Assembly (NCBI GenBank): GCA_025408425.1
Contig: JANXYX010000006.1
Span: 43,887-107,886, forward strand
Origin: Granulicella sp.
Lineage (GTDB): Bacteria; Acidobacteriota; Terriglobia; Terriglobales; Acidobacteriaceae
Direction of reading: 5' to 3'
DNA: 64,000 nt
The translations under genes were made by a program, and so were the position numbers. Under the pieces are notes generated by a model, which saw only the letters and a list, made by a program, of their open reading frames with translations, was not told the DNA's origin and searched no databases. Shown here one piece after another: positions 37,570-46,360 of this stretch. Position 1 is the stretch's first letter. Every line of letters begins with the position of its first letter.

Positions 37570-37947
37570 ATGGAACTTACCCAGACTCCTAAACCCGTAA
37601 TTCTTCATGTATGCCGACGCGAGACGTTGCGTCCTTTGCGCGATCAGATTCTTCGTATCTCCGGTTTTGAAGTTGACTCCACGCTCACTATCAGCGAAGG
37701 ACTGGCGTTGCTTCAGCGAGGTCAATATCAACTCGTTCTCGTCGACGTCGAAGGTGAATCCGGTATCCACGACGCGGAATCTCTCTGTTCCGAGATCAAG
37801 ACCGCCCAACCCGGGCAGCTCTTGGCATTTGTCTGCAACTGGCGCGTTGCCCTCCTCACAGACTGCCCAGACGAAATTCTCCGCACCGAGTTCGACCCGG
37901 CAGCCTTCGTCAAGGGTGTAAGGGAAATTCTGCAGGCGCATCGATAG
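37570..37947 (+). CDS. Degenerate receiver-like (pseudo-receiver) protein
   Basis: 125 residues with the length and secondary-structure rhythm of a CheY-type receiver (PVILHVCRRETLRPLRDQIL; YQLVLVDVEGESGIHDAESL; FDPAAFVKGVREIL). The N-terminal acidic pair is replaced by Cys-Arg-Arg-Glu and the C-terminal Lys is absent, though an Asp remains at the usual acceptor place (LVDVEG). It is probably not phosphorylated in the normal way. It begins 58 nt after metH on the same strand. No output domain is present. It may act as a constant protein-protein module. Many acidobacterial genomes carry similar orphan receivers. Confidence 0.6.
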   Translation: MELTQTPKPVILHVCRRETLRPLRDQILRISGFEVDSTLTISEGLALLQRGQYQLVLVDVEGESGIHDAESLCSEIKTAQPGQLLAFVCNWRVALLTDCPDEILRTEFDPAAFVKGVREILQAHR

Positions 37948-38010
37948 CAGCCAGCCTCATACAAGTCCGGCTTCTGCATCAGAGCAGCTTGAATGCACTA
38001 CACGCCATCA

Positions 38011-38481
38011 CTAAGGTTTAGTGGTCGTTTTGCTCTTCTTCTGTCCGGTCCGCATGGTGCCATCTTCGCCGTCTTTATACGGTTGGACAGTGGACGCTGC
38101 TGGCTTGGCCTCTATCTTACCCTTGGAATCGTAAAGAGGGTTAGTTCCCGCATTACCGTGATCGACATGCAGAGGATTCGAGCTCTTCTGTCCTTTTGAG
38201 ACGGTCTCTGTCTCGCCAGTCGTCTTGTTCACGTCCAGTGATTCTGTGGCATGCCCAGAGCTTCTGGAGTTCAACTCTGTCCGTCCTGTCGCCTTCCCAG
38301 TCTGATCCTGCCGCCCGCTGGACATGCCGGTACTGGAGTCCCGCGGACTACTCTTCGCATTGGATCCAGCCGCCGGTTCCACTGTCTGGGCCTTGGGTGC
38401 CTGCTCCGCTACCGCCAGCAACGCAATCAACAGTAACGTCGCAACTGCTAAACCATTCGCAACACGCTTCGATCTGTGCAT
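38011..38481 (-). CDS. Small exported or membrane-anchored low-complexity protein
   Basis: 156 residues. A hydrophobic segment near the N-terminus (LAVATLLLIALLAVAEQAP) is a signal peptide or anchor. What follows is a polar, disordered stretch rich in Ser, Thr, Lys, Gly and Asp (RQDQTGKATGRTELNSRSSG) with a Lys/Thr-rich end. I recognise no family. GGAGAGG stands 7 nt before the ATG, which makes translation credible; a longer in-frame start has no such site. It is transcribed divergently from the SAM-riboswitch operon. Confidence 0.6.
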   Translation of the reverse strand: MHRSKRVANGLAVATLLLIALLAVAEQAPKAQTVEPAAGSNAKSSPRDSSTGMSSGRQDQTGKATGRTELNSRSSGHATESLDVNKTTGETETVSKGQKSSNPLHVDHGNAGTNPLYDSKGKIEAKPAASTVQPYKDGEDGTMRTGQKKSKTTTKP

Positions 38482-38627
38482 AAACTGCCTCTCCGGAACT
38501 GCACCTCGCCAGAAAAGTGGGGAGCAAATTCCCTTACGAAATCGGGCCCAGAACCTGCTGCAGTAAAGCAACCGCTTCAGTACACGCTTTACAGCACAGC
38601 ACTGTCTCTACAACTTCAGAGGGTCGC

Positions 38628-38656
38628 TTGCGACTCCGAAGCGGCTGTGTTACTAA
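38628..38656 (+). promoter_or_regulatory. Possible sigma-70 promoter for the riboswitch operon
   Basis: TTGCGA and TACTAA boxes are separated by 17 nt and end about 30 nt before the first riboswitch helix. The -10 match is only partial. Confidence 0.35.
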
Positions 38657-38686
38657 TTAGTTATTCCAGTTTGCCTCGGCAAATTT

Positions 38687-38796
38687 GAATTTCATGCAGA
38701 GTGGTTGAGGGACGAGCCCTTTGACACCACGACAACCGGACAAGACAAAGGCGTACCGGTGTCAACTCTCTCCTGGAAACAGGGAACATGAGATTC
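38687..38796 (+). ncRNA. SAM riboswitch (SAM-I type)
   Basis: The core of the S-box aptamer is present in order. P1 arms are GAATTTCATG (38687-38696) and CATGAGATTC (38787-38796), complementary with one G-U pair. GTGGT...ACCAC forms P2 and encloses GAGGGACGAGCCC with the kink-turn. GACAACCGG...CCGGTGTCAA forms P3 with the conserved AACC and GGTG-CAA strands, and CCTG-GAAA-CAGG is P4. It lies 120 nt before the threonine-synthase-like gene and is followed at once by a terminator hairpin, so SAM binding should switch transcription off. Such switches normally control methionine, cysteine or SAM genes. Confidence 0.82.
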
Positions 38797-38832
38797 GGAG
38801 CACGCAGTCCGCTAGGTCTGCACCCCGTTTTT
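38796..38832 (+). terminator. Riboswitch expression platform, intrinsic terminator
   Basis: CGGAG-CAC-GCAG-T-CC pairs imperfectly with GG-T-CTGC-A-CCCCG around a GCTA loop and is followed by five T. It begins at the last base of the aptamer P1 helix, the arrangement expected of a SAM-controlled attenuator. Confidence 0.62.
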
Positions 38833-38915
38833 CTACTTCCTCAGCCATTCGTGGCGTCCCCCCAGAAGAGTTCAGTCACTAAGCTCAACTTCCTCCTCCA
38901 CACGGAGAGAGCATA

Positions 38916-40193
38916 ATGAACTATTCCTGTAGCCGGTATGAACTGAAGTGCAACGAGTGCGGCAAACGTTTCGGAAACCAGCCCCTCTCTGCATGTCCCG
39001 ATTGCCTCGCCCCCTTGGAAATAGCCTACGATCTCGAAGCAGTTCGCGGCATCTTCACGCGCGAGGCCATCGCCGCCGGTCCAGCCAGCATCTGGCGTTA
39101 TGCCGCACTCCTTCCCATTCCAGAAGGCTTCCAGCCTGATCTGCCCGTAGGCTTTACCCCGTTGGTCAAGGCGAAGAACCTCGGCAAGCGCATCGGTGCC
39201 ACCAATCTCTACATCAAGAACGACGCGGTCTGCTTCCCGACCCTTAGCTTTAAAGACAGAGTCGTCTCCGTCGCTCTGGCCAACGCACAGAAGTTCGGCT
39301 TCACCACGGTCGGCTGCTCCTCCACTGGAAATCTCGCCAACTCTGTCGCAGCCCAGGCCGCCCGTCTTGGCATCAAGGCTTGCGTCCTTGTCCCGGCTGA
39401 TCTCGAACCCGCCAAGATTCTCAACACCCTCGTCTACGGTGCCCGCCTAATTCGCATAGATGGCAACTACGACCACGTCAACCGTCTCTGCACTCTCATC
39501 GCTGACGAGTACAACTGGGGCTTCGTCAACGTCAACCTCCGGCCTTACTACGCCGAGGGCTCCAAGACTGTGGGCTTCGAGATCGCCGAGCAACTCGGCT
39601 GGCGTCTTCCTGACAACGTCGTCGTACCAATGGCTGGTGGTTCGCTCATCCGCAAAATCCGCAAAGCCTTCCAGGAACTCATCTACCTCGGCCTCGTCGA
39701 AGATAAGCCCGTTCGTTTCTTCGGAGCACAGGCAACTGGTTGCTCTCCCATCTCTGTAGCAGTCAAGCAGGGAGCCGACGATATCGTTCCCCAGCGCCCC
39801 AACACCATCGCACGCTCTCTTGCCATTGGCAACCCGGCCGATGGTCCTGCCGCCGCCAAGATGATTCACGCCACTGGCGGATGGGCGGAAGACGTTTCTG
39901 ATGTGGAAGTCGTCTCCGGCATCCAGGAACTTGCCGAGACAGAAGGTATCTTCACCGAAACTGCTGGGGGAGTCACCACCGCAGTCACCGCTCGCCTTTA
40001 CGCGGATGGCCGCATATCCCCAGACGAAACCACTGTCACCGTCATCACTGGTAACGGCCTCAAAACAACAGACGCGCTCATCGGACGCTACCAGGAAGAC
40101 CGCGCTGTTCGCCCCCGTCTGGCTGACTTCGATGCCTACCTCCGTGAGCTTGACGGCACACCCGAACCTGAACTAGCTGGAGTCTCTCGATGA
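38916..40193 (+). CDS. Threonine-synthase-like PLP enzyme, probably sulfur-related
   Basis: 425 residues. An N-terminal zinc ribbon (C12-x2-C15, C27-x2-C30) precedes a fold-type II PLP domain. The PLP Lys is K113 in FPTLSFKDR and the phosphate/Ser-Thr loop is CSSTGN (134-139). By homology it would be called threonine synthase (thrC, O-phosphohomoserine to threonine). Context argues for another acceptor: a SAM riboswitch controls it, and its stop overlaps the start of a ThiS/MoaD-like sulfur carrier (ATGA). In Mycobacterium, CysM uses the carrier CysO to make cysteine from O-phosphoserine; this enzyme may do the like with O-phosphoserine or O-phosphohomoserine. GGAGAG precedes the ATG. The fold is sure, the substrate is inference. 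Confidence 0.88.
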   Translation: MNYSCSRYELKCNECGKRFGNQPLSACPDCLAPLEIAYDLEAVRGIFTREAIAAGPASIWRYAALLPIPEGFQPDLPVGFTPLVKAKNLGKRIGATNLYIKNDAVCFPTLSFKDRVVSVALANAQKFGFTTVGCSSTGNLANSVAAQAARLGIKACVLVPADLEPAKILNTLVYGARLIRIDGNYDHVNRLCTLIADEYNWGFVNVNLRPYYAEGSKTVGFEIAEQLGWRLPDNVVVPMAGGSLIRKIRKAFQELIYLGLVEDKPVRFFGAQATGCSPISVAVKQGADDIVPQRPNTIARSLAIGNPADGPAAAKMIHATGGWAEDVSDVEVVSGIQELAETEGIFTETAGGVTTAVTARLYADGRISPDETTVTVITGNGLKTTDALIGRYQEDRAVRPRLADFDAYLRELDGTPEPELAGVSR

Positions 40194-40471
40194 CCATCAA
40201 AGTAATGCTTCCCGCCGCCTTTACCCGCCACACCGATGGCCGTAAACAGTTCGACTCCAGTGCGCCCAATCTTCCCGGCCTGCTTGCAGATATCGATCAG
40301 TCCTATCCCGCCCTCAGCACCCAGATCAAGGACGAAAACGGCAAGCTTCGCCGCTTCATCAACATCTACGTCAACGACGAAGATATCCGCTTCCTCGGCG
40401 GCGAAACCTATGCCTTTCAGGATGGCGACGAGGTAATGCTCATCCCGTCCATCGCCGGTGGCATCGCCTGA
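40190..40471 (+). CDS. ThiS/MoaD/CysO-like sulfur-carrier protein with GG-Ile-Ala tail
   Basis: 93 residues, beta-grasp (ubiquitin-like). KVMLPAAFTRHTDGRKQF, LRRFINIYVNDEDIRFLGG and DGDEVMLIPSIAGG match CysO of M. tuberculosis closely in plan. In ThiS, MoaD and CysO the chain ends in Gly-Gly, which is adenylated and turned into a thiocarboxylate. Here Gly90-Gly91 is followed by Ile-Ala, so a protease (a JAMM-type enzyme in HcyS and QbsE systems) would have to remove two residues first. No such protease or E1-like enzyme is in the window. It is coupled to the PLP enzyme by an ATGA overlap and ends before a strong terminator. Confidence 0.87.
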   Translation: MTIKVMLPAAFTRHTDGRKQFDSSAPNLPGLLADIDQSYPALSTQIKDENGKLRRFINIYVNDEDIRFLGGETYAFQDGDEVMLIPSIAGGIA

Positions 40472-40488
40472 TTCAGCGTAAATGTACC

Positions 40489-40528
40489 AAAAGGTGGTTC
40501 ACCTACCCATGGTGAACCACCTTTTTTT
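40489..40528 (+). terminator. Rho-independent terminator of the riboswitch operon
   Basis: A perfect 15-bp stem beginning AAAAGGTGGTTCACC, with a 7-nt loop and a run of seven T spanning its end. It lies 17 nt after the sulfur-carrier stop. Confidence 0.87.
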
Positions 40529-40636
40529 GCGTTCAGCATCCCGCGGAGCAACGAATCATCGTCAGTCTGGCTCTTATGGCTTGTAGCAGTTCGCGCCCGT
40601 CGCGACCATCTTCAGGCTTTCAGAAAGCAGGATCTG

Positions 40637-40786
40637 ATGTTCCTTATTCTCGCAATCGTGCTCTTGGTACTTTGGCTCGGCGGGTTCTTCGTCATGCACG
40701 TCAGCAGCTTCCTTATTCATGTGCTGATCGTCCTCGCTGTCATATCGCTCATCATGCACCTGATCGGCGGCAAGCGAGCGATGTAA
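40637..40786 (+). CDS. Small membrane protein, lmo0937/DUF5670-like
   Basis: 49 residues: MFLILAIVLLVLWLGGFFVM, then HVSSFLIHVLIVLAVISLIM and HLIGGKRAM. Two hydrophobic helices joined by a short His/Ser turn and a basic end match the lmo0937 family of tiny membrane proteins, of unknown function and often linked to envelope stress. AGGA stands 4 nt before the ATG, rather close. A bidirectional terminator follows the stop. The reading is supported by the family match rather than by length. Confidence 0.72.
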   Translation: MFLILAIVLLVLWLGGFFVMHVSSFLIHVLIVLAVISLIMHLIGGKRAM

Positions 40787-40804
40787 GTCATCAGGCACGA
40801 CGTC

Positions 40805-40834
40805 AAAAAGCCGAGCCATTAGGCTCGGCTTTTA
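40805..40834. terminator. Bidirectional terminator between the small membrane gene and lon
   Basis: AAAAGCCGAGCC pairs perfectly with GGCTCGGCTTTT around an ATTA loop, with U-runs in both directions. Confidence 0.85.
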
Positions 40835-40851
40835 TCGGTTGGAACTACCGA

Positions 40852-43272
40852 TTATTGATGAGCCACAGGCTGAGAAGTATCCAGCGAAGCCGGCAGTACC
40901 GCCAGTGCATCCGGTGTCTCTTCCGCCAACTCTGGCAGTTTCCCCTCTAACGCAATCTTCAACACCTCGTCCATCTGCTCGACAAAGTGCAGCTTCATCG
41001 ACGACTTCAGCAACTCTGGCAAGTCCGCCAGGTCCTTGCGATTCTCCTCGGGAAGAATCACCTCGAAGATTCCCGCACGATGCGCCGCCAGCAGCTTCTC
41101 CTTCAGGCCGCCAATCGGAAGTACTTTGCCTCGCAGGGTAATCTCTCCGGTCATCGCTATATCGCGGCGCACTTTGATCTTCGTCAGAGCGCTCGCCAGT
41201 CCGGTAGCCAGCGTAATTCCCGCTGACGGCCCATCCTTCGGAATCGCGCCTTCTGGTACATGAACATGAATATCCACGTTCCGATAGAAGTCCTTAGCAA
41301 GTCCCAGGTGATGAGCCCGCGACCGGATGTAGCTCAGGGCAGCCTGAGCTGACTCCTGCATTACATCGCCCAGTTGACCCGTCGCGGTCAACTTGCCCTT
41401 GCCGTCCAGCACCTGAACTTCGGTCTGCAGAATCGTACCGCCGACCTCCGTCCATGCCAGTCCAGTCACCAACCCGACTTCGCTCTTCTCATGTACCTGA
41501 GAGTCTCGGAACTTAGCCACGCCAAGGAACTCGGAGAGATTCTCCCCGGTGATCACCTCGGAGTGTTTTGCGCCGTTCTTCACCACTCGGCGCGCTACCT
41601 TGCGGCATACGTTGCCAATCTCGCGCTCCAGGTTTCGGACACCAGCCTCACGCGTGTATCCGCGGATCAACTGCTTCAACGCCTCATCCTCAAAACTGAT
41701 CTGCGCTTCAGTCAGGCCTGTACCTTCACGCTGCTTCTTGACCAGATACTGCTTCGCAATCTCCAGCTTTTCGACTTCGGTGTACCCATGCAACCGCAGA
41801 ATCTCCATTCGATCCTGCAACGGTCCCGGAATCGTATGCAGCACGTTCGCCGTAGCCACAAACAATACCTGCGACAAGTCGTATTCCACATCCAGATAGT
41901 GGTCCTGGAAAGAAGTATTCTGCTCTGGATCCAGCACCTCCAGCAGCGCACTCGCAGGATCGCCGCGGAAGTCCGAAGCCATCTTGTCGATCTCATCCAG
42001 CATGAACACCGGGTTCTTCGTTCCCGCCTTCTTCATCGACTGAATGATCTGTCCCGGCAACGCGCCAATGTATGTGCGTCGGTGACCGCGGATCTCTGCC
42101 TCATCCCGCACGCCTCCCAGGGACATCCGCACAAACTTCCGTCCCGTAGCCTTCGCAATCGACATGCCCAGGGAAGTCTTACCCACACCCGGAGGTCCGA
42201 CAAAGCAAAGAATCGAACCCTTCGGATTCTTCACCAACTGCCGCACTGCGAGAAACTCAAGAATCCGCTCCTTGATCTTCTCCAGTCCGTAATGGTCCTC
42301 ATTCAAAATCTTTTCGGCGTGGTCGATCGAACGGATCTCCTTGGACTTTTTCTTCCAGGGCACTGCCAGCAGCCAATCCAGGTAGTTCCGCGAAACCGTC
42401 GACTCAGCCGACATCGGCGGCATGGCTTCCAGCTTCTTCAACTCCTGCATCGACTTGTCGAGCACATCTTTCGGCATGCCCGCCGCTTCAATCTTCTTTT
42501 TCAGCTCATCAAACTCAGACTTCTCGCCGCGGCCCAATTCCTTCTGGATCGCCTTGATCTTCTCATTGAGGTAGTACTCTTTTTGCGCCTTCTCCATCTG
42601 CCGCTTCACCCGCGACTGGATGGTCCGGTCCATATTCAGCTTTTCAATCGCCAGATCCAGAACATCAGCGACGCGGGATAGTCGAGCCTCTGGATCAAAG
42701 ACCTCCAGCAACTGCTGCTTCTCTTCAATCGACAGTTGCAGGTTGGCTGCAATCGTATCCGCCAGTTTGGCTGGCTCATCCGCACGCACACTCGCCGCCA
42801 TCGTCTCGTAGTTCAGCGATTGCTGCAGCTTCACGTACTGCTCAAACAGCGAGTGCACCCGCTGCATCAACTGCTCCACCTGTGGTGTCAATTCCAGCTG
42901 CGTCGGCCCGGTTCTTACGGTCGCGACAAAGAATCCATCGACGTCGTTAACTTCAGTGGCCCGTGCCCGCTCAACACCTTCCACCAGAACCTTGATGTTG
43001 CCATCCGGCATCTTAACGCTCTGCACGATGTTCCCAATCGTGCCGGTCTCATAAATGTCATCCGCGTTGGGCTCGTCAATCGAGGCATCGTGCTGTGTCG
43101 CCAGAAAGATCTTCCGGTCGCCCGTCAAAGCCTCTTCCAGTGCACGGACACTCGACTCACGTCCAACGACAAACGGCGTCATCATGTGTGGGAAAATCAC
43201 CATGTCCCGGATGGGCATCATGGGCAGTTTTCGGGTTTCGCCGCTTAGTATTTCTTTTGGTTGATTTGTCAT
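40852..43272 (-). CDS. lon: ATP-dependent protease Lon
   Basis: 806 residues from the ATG preceded by GGGGAGAG. The N-terminal LAN domain ([20 protein letters not shown]), a coiled linker, an AAA+ module (Walker [10 protein letters not shown], Walker [11 protein letters not shown]) and a C-terminal Ser-Lys protease domain are all complete. The catalytic Ser is in [10 protein letters not shown] and the Lys in [12 protein letters not shown]. It degrades misfolded and regulatory proteins. It ends a minus-strand series tig, clpP, clpX, SGNH hydrolase, lon, but a 158-nt gap with an inverted repeat suggests its own promoter. Confidence 0.96.
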   Translation of the reverse strand: MTNQPKEILSGETRKLPMMPIRDMVIFPHMMTPFVVGRESSVRALEEALTGDRKIFLATQHDASIDEPNADDIYETGTIGNIVQSVKMPDGNIKVLVEGVERARATEVNDVDGFFVATVRTGPTQLELTPQVEQLMQRVHSLFEQYVKLQQSLNYETMAASVRADEPAKLADTIAANLQLSIEEKQQLLEVFDPEARLSRVADVLDLAIEKLNMDRTIQSRVKRQMEKAQKEYYLNEKIKAIQKELGRGEKSEFDELKKKIEAAGMPKDVLDKSMQELKKLEAMPPMSAESTVSRNYLDWLLAVPWKKKSKEIRSIDHAEKILNEDHYGLEKIKERILEFLAVRQLVKNPKGSILCFVGPPGVGKTSLGMSIAKATGRKFVRMSLGGVRDEAEIRGHRRTYIGALPGQIIQSMKKAGTKNPVFMLDEIDKMASDFRGDPASALLEVLDPEQNTSFQDHYLDVEYDLSQVLFVATANVLHTIPGPLQDRMEILRLHGYTEVEKLEIAKQYLVKKQREGTGLTEAQISFEDEALKQLIRGYTREAGVRNLEREIGNVCRKVARRVVKNGAKHSEVITGENLSEFLGVAKFRDSQVHEKSEVGLVTGLAWTEVGGTILQTEVQVLDGKGKLTATGQLGDVMQESAQAALSYIRSRAHHLGLAKDFYRNVDIHVHVPEGAIPKDGPSAGITLATGLASALTKIKVRRDIAMTGEITLRGKVLPIGGLKEKLLAAHRAGIFEVILPEENRKDLADLPELLKSSMKLHFVEQMDEVLKIALEGKLPELAEETPDALAVLPASLDTSQPVAHQ

Positions 43273-43297
43273 CGCTCTCCCCAATTAGACGTTGAAA

Positions 43298-43320
43298 TGA
43301 CGGTTACGATTCAACCGTCA
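43298..43320. promoter_or_regulatory. Inverted repeat upstream of lon, possible operator
   Basis: TGACGGTT and AACCGTCA, 8-bp perfect arms with a 7-nt spacer, lie 25-48 nt before the lon start, in the position of a leader or operator. No T-run follows. A TTGACA (minus strand, 43397-43392) stands upstream but without a good -10. Confidence 0.35.
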
Positions 43321-43430
43321 CCTGCGGCGTTCATCCGATTGTAATTGGTAGGGAACTGCCGTGCGACTTTGAGGAAATCAGGCCATCATGGTGTCAAAAT
43401 CGATAAGGGTCCATACCCGGCCTCGGCTCG

Positions 43431-44225
43431 TTACGGCGAGCCATAAAGCGCGGTCGATATAGCTTTAGCCATCAATCTTTGCCCCTGCGTATCTGGATGC
43501 AGCGGCGGACGAGGCGTCTTCAGCCGAGAATCATAAAACAGTCCTACGTTCAAAGCCCCATCCTTCAAAAACAAGGAGCTAAGATCAAGGCAGCGGACAT
43601 AATTACTCTTCGCATATCTTGCACGCAATGCTTGATTTACAGCCAAATCCTCATCCGACTTTTCCCTCGTGACCGCCGAAGGAAGTATTTCGATCAGCAG
43701 TACTTGCGCTCCCGGAATCTTCGCATGGAGCGCCTCAACCACCGCAACCACGCCCGCCGTAACCTCTTCCGCTGTCTCAGGAGACGACTGGTTCAGCACT
43801 GGGTCCGTATTGTTGGTCCCAATCAGCAGAACGACATCCTTTGGCGCGAGACCGTCCACCTCGCCATGCTCCAGCCGCCACAAAACATTCTGTGTCCGGT
43901 CTGCCGAGTAGCCCAGGTTAAGCGCACGATGCGGCGCAAAAAAATCCTGCCACGTCGGAAGAAACACCTCATCCGGCGCAGGCCCAGCTTTCTCGTAATT
44001 TTGTGTAATCGAGTCGCCCACAAATAGCAGGTCAACCCCACCCTGCTTAACCTGTTCCAGACGCTCCAAATGCCGTGTCATCCACCACGCCGAACCCTGA
44101 GGAACGGCGACCACCGCCGGATTTGCAGCGGCAGCAGGGCGGACAGTCTGGGCTCCGGAAACTTGAAGCAGTCCGAAAAGATAAACCCCAGCAATCAGAA
44201 CAGCGCGTGCCACCCCACGCACCAT
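43431..44225 (-). CDS. Secreted SGNH/GDSL-family hydrolase
   Basis: 264 residues with a signal peptide (VLIAGVYLFGLLQVSGAQ). The catalytic Ser is in VDLLFVGDSIT (GDS at 70-72), block II Gly in NLGYSADRTQNVLWRL, block III Asn in LLIGTNNTD, and the Asp/His pair in PPLHPDTQGQRL. The pattern is that of PAF-acetylhydrolase-like or carbohydrate esterase SGNH enzymes acting on acyl or acetyl esters outside the cytoplasm. It starts 4 nt after the clpX stop, so it is probably co-transcribed with clpX, an unexpected partner for a protease gene. Confidence 0.87.
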   Translation of the reverse strand: MVRGVARAVLIAGVYLFGLLQVSGAQTVRPAAAANPAVVAVPQGSAWWMTRHLERLEQVKQGGVDLLFVGDSITQNYEKAGPAPDEVFLPTWQDFFAPHRALNLGYSADRTQNVLWRLEHGEVDGLAPKDVVLLIGTNNTDPVLNQSSPETAEEVTAGVVAVVEALHAKIPGAQVLLIEILPSAVTREKSDEDLAVNQALRARYAKSNYVRCLDLSSLFLKDGALNVGLFYDSRLKTPRPPLHPDTQGQRLMAKAISTALYGSP

Positions 44226-44229
44226 CCGA

Positions 44230-45516
44230 CTAACCAGCCTTCTCCAGCAGCATCGGCAAGGTGAGGCTGTGCTTCTTCACCATCTCCGCAGTCAGAGCAA
44301 GCTCCTTCACCTTCTTATTACCAGGGACGTAGTACATAAGATCCAGCATCAACTCTTCCAGAATCATCCGCAGGCCACGCGCTCCAACCTTGCGCTGCAA
44401 CGCCTCCCGAGCAATCTCGCGGGCGGCCTCGTCTGTAAACGTAACCTTTACACCCTCGAACTCGAACAACTTCGTGTACTGCTTCAAAATCGCATTCTTT
44501 GGCTTGGTCAGAATCTCGATCAGTGCTGCTTCATCCAACTCATCCAGAATTCCCATCACTGGCAGACGTCCTACAAACTCAGGAATCAGCCCGTACTTCA
44601 GCAAGTCCTGTGGCTCTGCCTGCCGTAGCAGCTCTGAGTCACGCTGCGAACGGATCGGCGTCACATCGCCATCCTTCGCATCCGGATCGACCACAGCGCG
44701 GAAGCCCAGCGCCTTCTTGCCCACGCGCCGTCCAATCACCTTCTCCAACCCAACAAAAGCTCCGCCGCAGATAAACAAAATATTCGTCGTATCCACAGCC
44801 GTAAACTCCTGGTGCGGATGCTTGCGCCCACCTTGTGGTGGAACATTGGCAACCGTACCTTCCAGCAGCTTCAGCAGTGCCTGCTGCACGCCTTCGCCCG
44901 ACACATCGCGCGTAATCGATGGGTTCTCATCCTTGCGCCCAATCTTGTCGATCTCATCGATGTAAATGATGCCGCTCTGCGCCCGCGTCACGTCGCCGTC
45001 CGCTGCCTGCAGCAGCTTCAAAATAATGTTCTCGACGTCCTCGCCTACATAACCTGCCTCAGTCAGCGTCGTCGCATCCACAATCGCAAACGGCACATCC
45101 AGCACCTTCGCCAGCGTCTGCGCCAGCAGCGTCTTGCCTGAACCAGTCGGCCCTACCAACAAAATATTTGACTTCGCCAACTCCACATCATTACCGCGCG
45201 TCTTGTTCATCTGGATGCGCTTGTAATGGTTGTAGACCGCTACCGCAAGCTTCTTCTTGGTCTGGTCCTGCCCAATCACGTACTCATCCAGAAACGCCTT
45301 TACCTCTTGCGGCTTCGGTAGATGCGCGGGAGCAACGCCTGTCTGCGCCTCGCTGCGGTCGTCTTCCAAAATCGAGTTGCACACCGCAACGCATTCGTCG
45401 CAGATATATGCCCGAGGATAATCAGAAGGAGAAGAGATAAGTTTGGCCACCGCGTCCTGCGATTTATGGCAGAAAGAACAACGAAGTGATTCGTCCGAGC
45501 CCCGAGACGTTTTCAT
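44230..45516 (-). CDS. clpX: ATP-dependent Clp protease ATP-binding subunit ClpX
   Basis: 428 residues. The zinc-binding domain has CSFCHKS and CDECVAVC. The AAA+ core has Walker A GPTGSGKT, Walker [11 protein letters not shown], and the C-terminal domain ends with [19 protein letters not shown]. The IGF-like ClpP loop is seen as [15 protein letters not shown] nearby. It unfolds tagged proteins and feeds them to ClpP, encoded just upstream on the same strand beyond a hairpin. A His/Asp-poor N-terminus and normal length show nothing missing. Confidence 0.96.
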   Translation of the reverse strand: MKTSRGSDESLRCSFCHKSQDAVAKLISSPSDYPRAYICDECVAVCNSILEDDRSEAQTGVAPAHLPKPQEVKAFLDEYVIGQDQTKKKLAVAVYNHYKRIQMNKTRGNDVELAKSNILLVGPTGSGKTLLAQTLAKVLDVPFAIVDATTLTEAGYVGEDVENIILKLLQAADGDVTRAQSGIIYIDEIDKIGRKDENPSITRDVSGEGVQQALLKLLEGTVANVPPQGGRKHPHQEFTAVDTTNILFICGGAFVGLEKVIGRRVGKKALGFRAVVDPDAKDGDVTPIRSQRDSELLRQAEPQDLLKYGLIPEFVGRLPVMGILDELDEAALIEILTKPKNAILKQYTKLFEFEGVKVTFTDEAAREIAREALQRKVGARGLRMILEELMLDLMYYVPGNKKVKELALTAEMVKKHSLTLPMLLEKAG

Positions 45517-45650
45517 AGATACGGCTACTCCTGGAAAGTTCGTACTGTGAAGAATCGTACGAGACTACTAGTCTAAGTTTACACCCGTTTCATCTTGACC
45601 ATCGCACCAGACAGGTGCCTTCCTGTCTACATCGAATGTGTGATAGCGTG

Positions 45651-45677
45651 CAAAAGCCCGGGCCTGGACCCGGGCTC
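45651..45677 (-). terminator. Hairpin terminator between clpP and clpX
   Basis: AGCCCGGG and CCCGGGCT form an 8-bp GC-rich stem with a 6-nt loop, followed on the minus strand by TTTT. Just outside, reading on the minus strand, CTGAGACAGGAG recalls the CTGAGRTAGG that precedes the REP-like palindromes at 21.9 and 54.6 kb. Confidence 0.55.
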
Positions 45678-45700
45678 CTGTCTCAGCAGTATCTTCAGCC

Positions 45701-46291
45701 TTACGTCCGGGGCCGATCGATAATGTCGTCGATAATCCCGTACTCCTTAGACTGCGCAGCCGTCATGATAAAGTCGCGCTCTACGTCCCGCTCAATCCGT
45801 TCCAGCGACTGGCCCGTGCTGGCGCTCATCAGCTTGTTCGTAATCTCGCGAATCCGCAGAATCTCACGTGCATGAATGTCGATATCCGTCGCCTGTCCGC
45901 TCAGTCCGCCCATGGACGGCTGGTGAATCAGAATCCGCGAATTCGGCAGCGCAAACCGCTTGCCCTTCTTGCCCGCCATCAGCAGAAAAGCGCCCATGCT
46001 CGCAGCCTGACCAATGCAGAACGTCACAACGTCGTTCTTGATGTACTGCATCGTGTCGTAAATCGCCAGTCCTGCCGTGATCGATCCACCTGGAGAGTTG
46101 ATGTACAGCTGGATGTCCTTCTCTGGGTCTTCGCCACTCAGAAACAACATCTGCGCAATAATCACGTTCGCAATGTTGTCATCGATCGGTGTTCCCAGAA
46201 AAATGATGTTGTCGCGAAGCAGACGGCTATAAATGTCGTAGGCGCGTTCGCCCCGGCTCGTCTGCTCGATCACCATCGGTACTAATCCCAT
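45701..46291 (-). CDS. clpP: ATP-dependent Clp protease proteolytic subunit ClpP
   Basis: 196 residues. The catalytic Ser is in [13 protein letters not shown], the His in [12 protein letters not shown], and the Asp in the [10 protein letters not shown] helix region. [19 protein letters not shown] is the axial-loop and head start. It forms the 14-mer chamber that works with ClpX and probably ClpC of this window. Encoded 69 nt after tig, as in the widespread tig-clpP-clpX order. Confidence 0.96.
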   Translation of the reverse strand: MGLVPMVIEQTSRGERAYDIYSRLLRDNIIFLGTPIDDNIANVIIAQMLFLSGEDPEKDIQLYINSPGGSITAGLAIYDTMQYIKNDVVTFCIGQAASMGAFLLMAGKKGKRFALPNSRILIHQPSMGGLSGQATDIDIHAREILRIREITNKLMSASTGQSLERIERDVERDFIMTAAQSKEYGIIDDIIDRPRT

Positions 46292-46360
46292 ATCACTCTC
46301 TCTTCCTTTTTATCTTTCCGCAGAACCGCGGAGGAATCTGCTTCTGTCCTTGTCGATCGC

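Noticed and set aside
41374..42681. 435-codon open frame opposite lon
   Set aside because: Antisense to intact Lon motifs and no recognisable domain.
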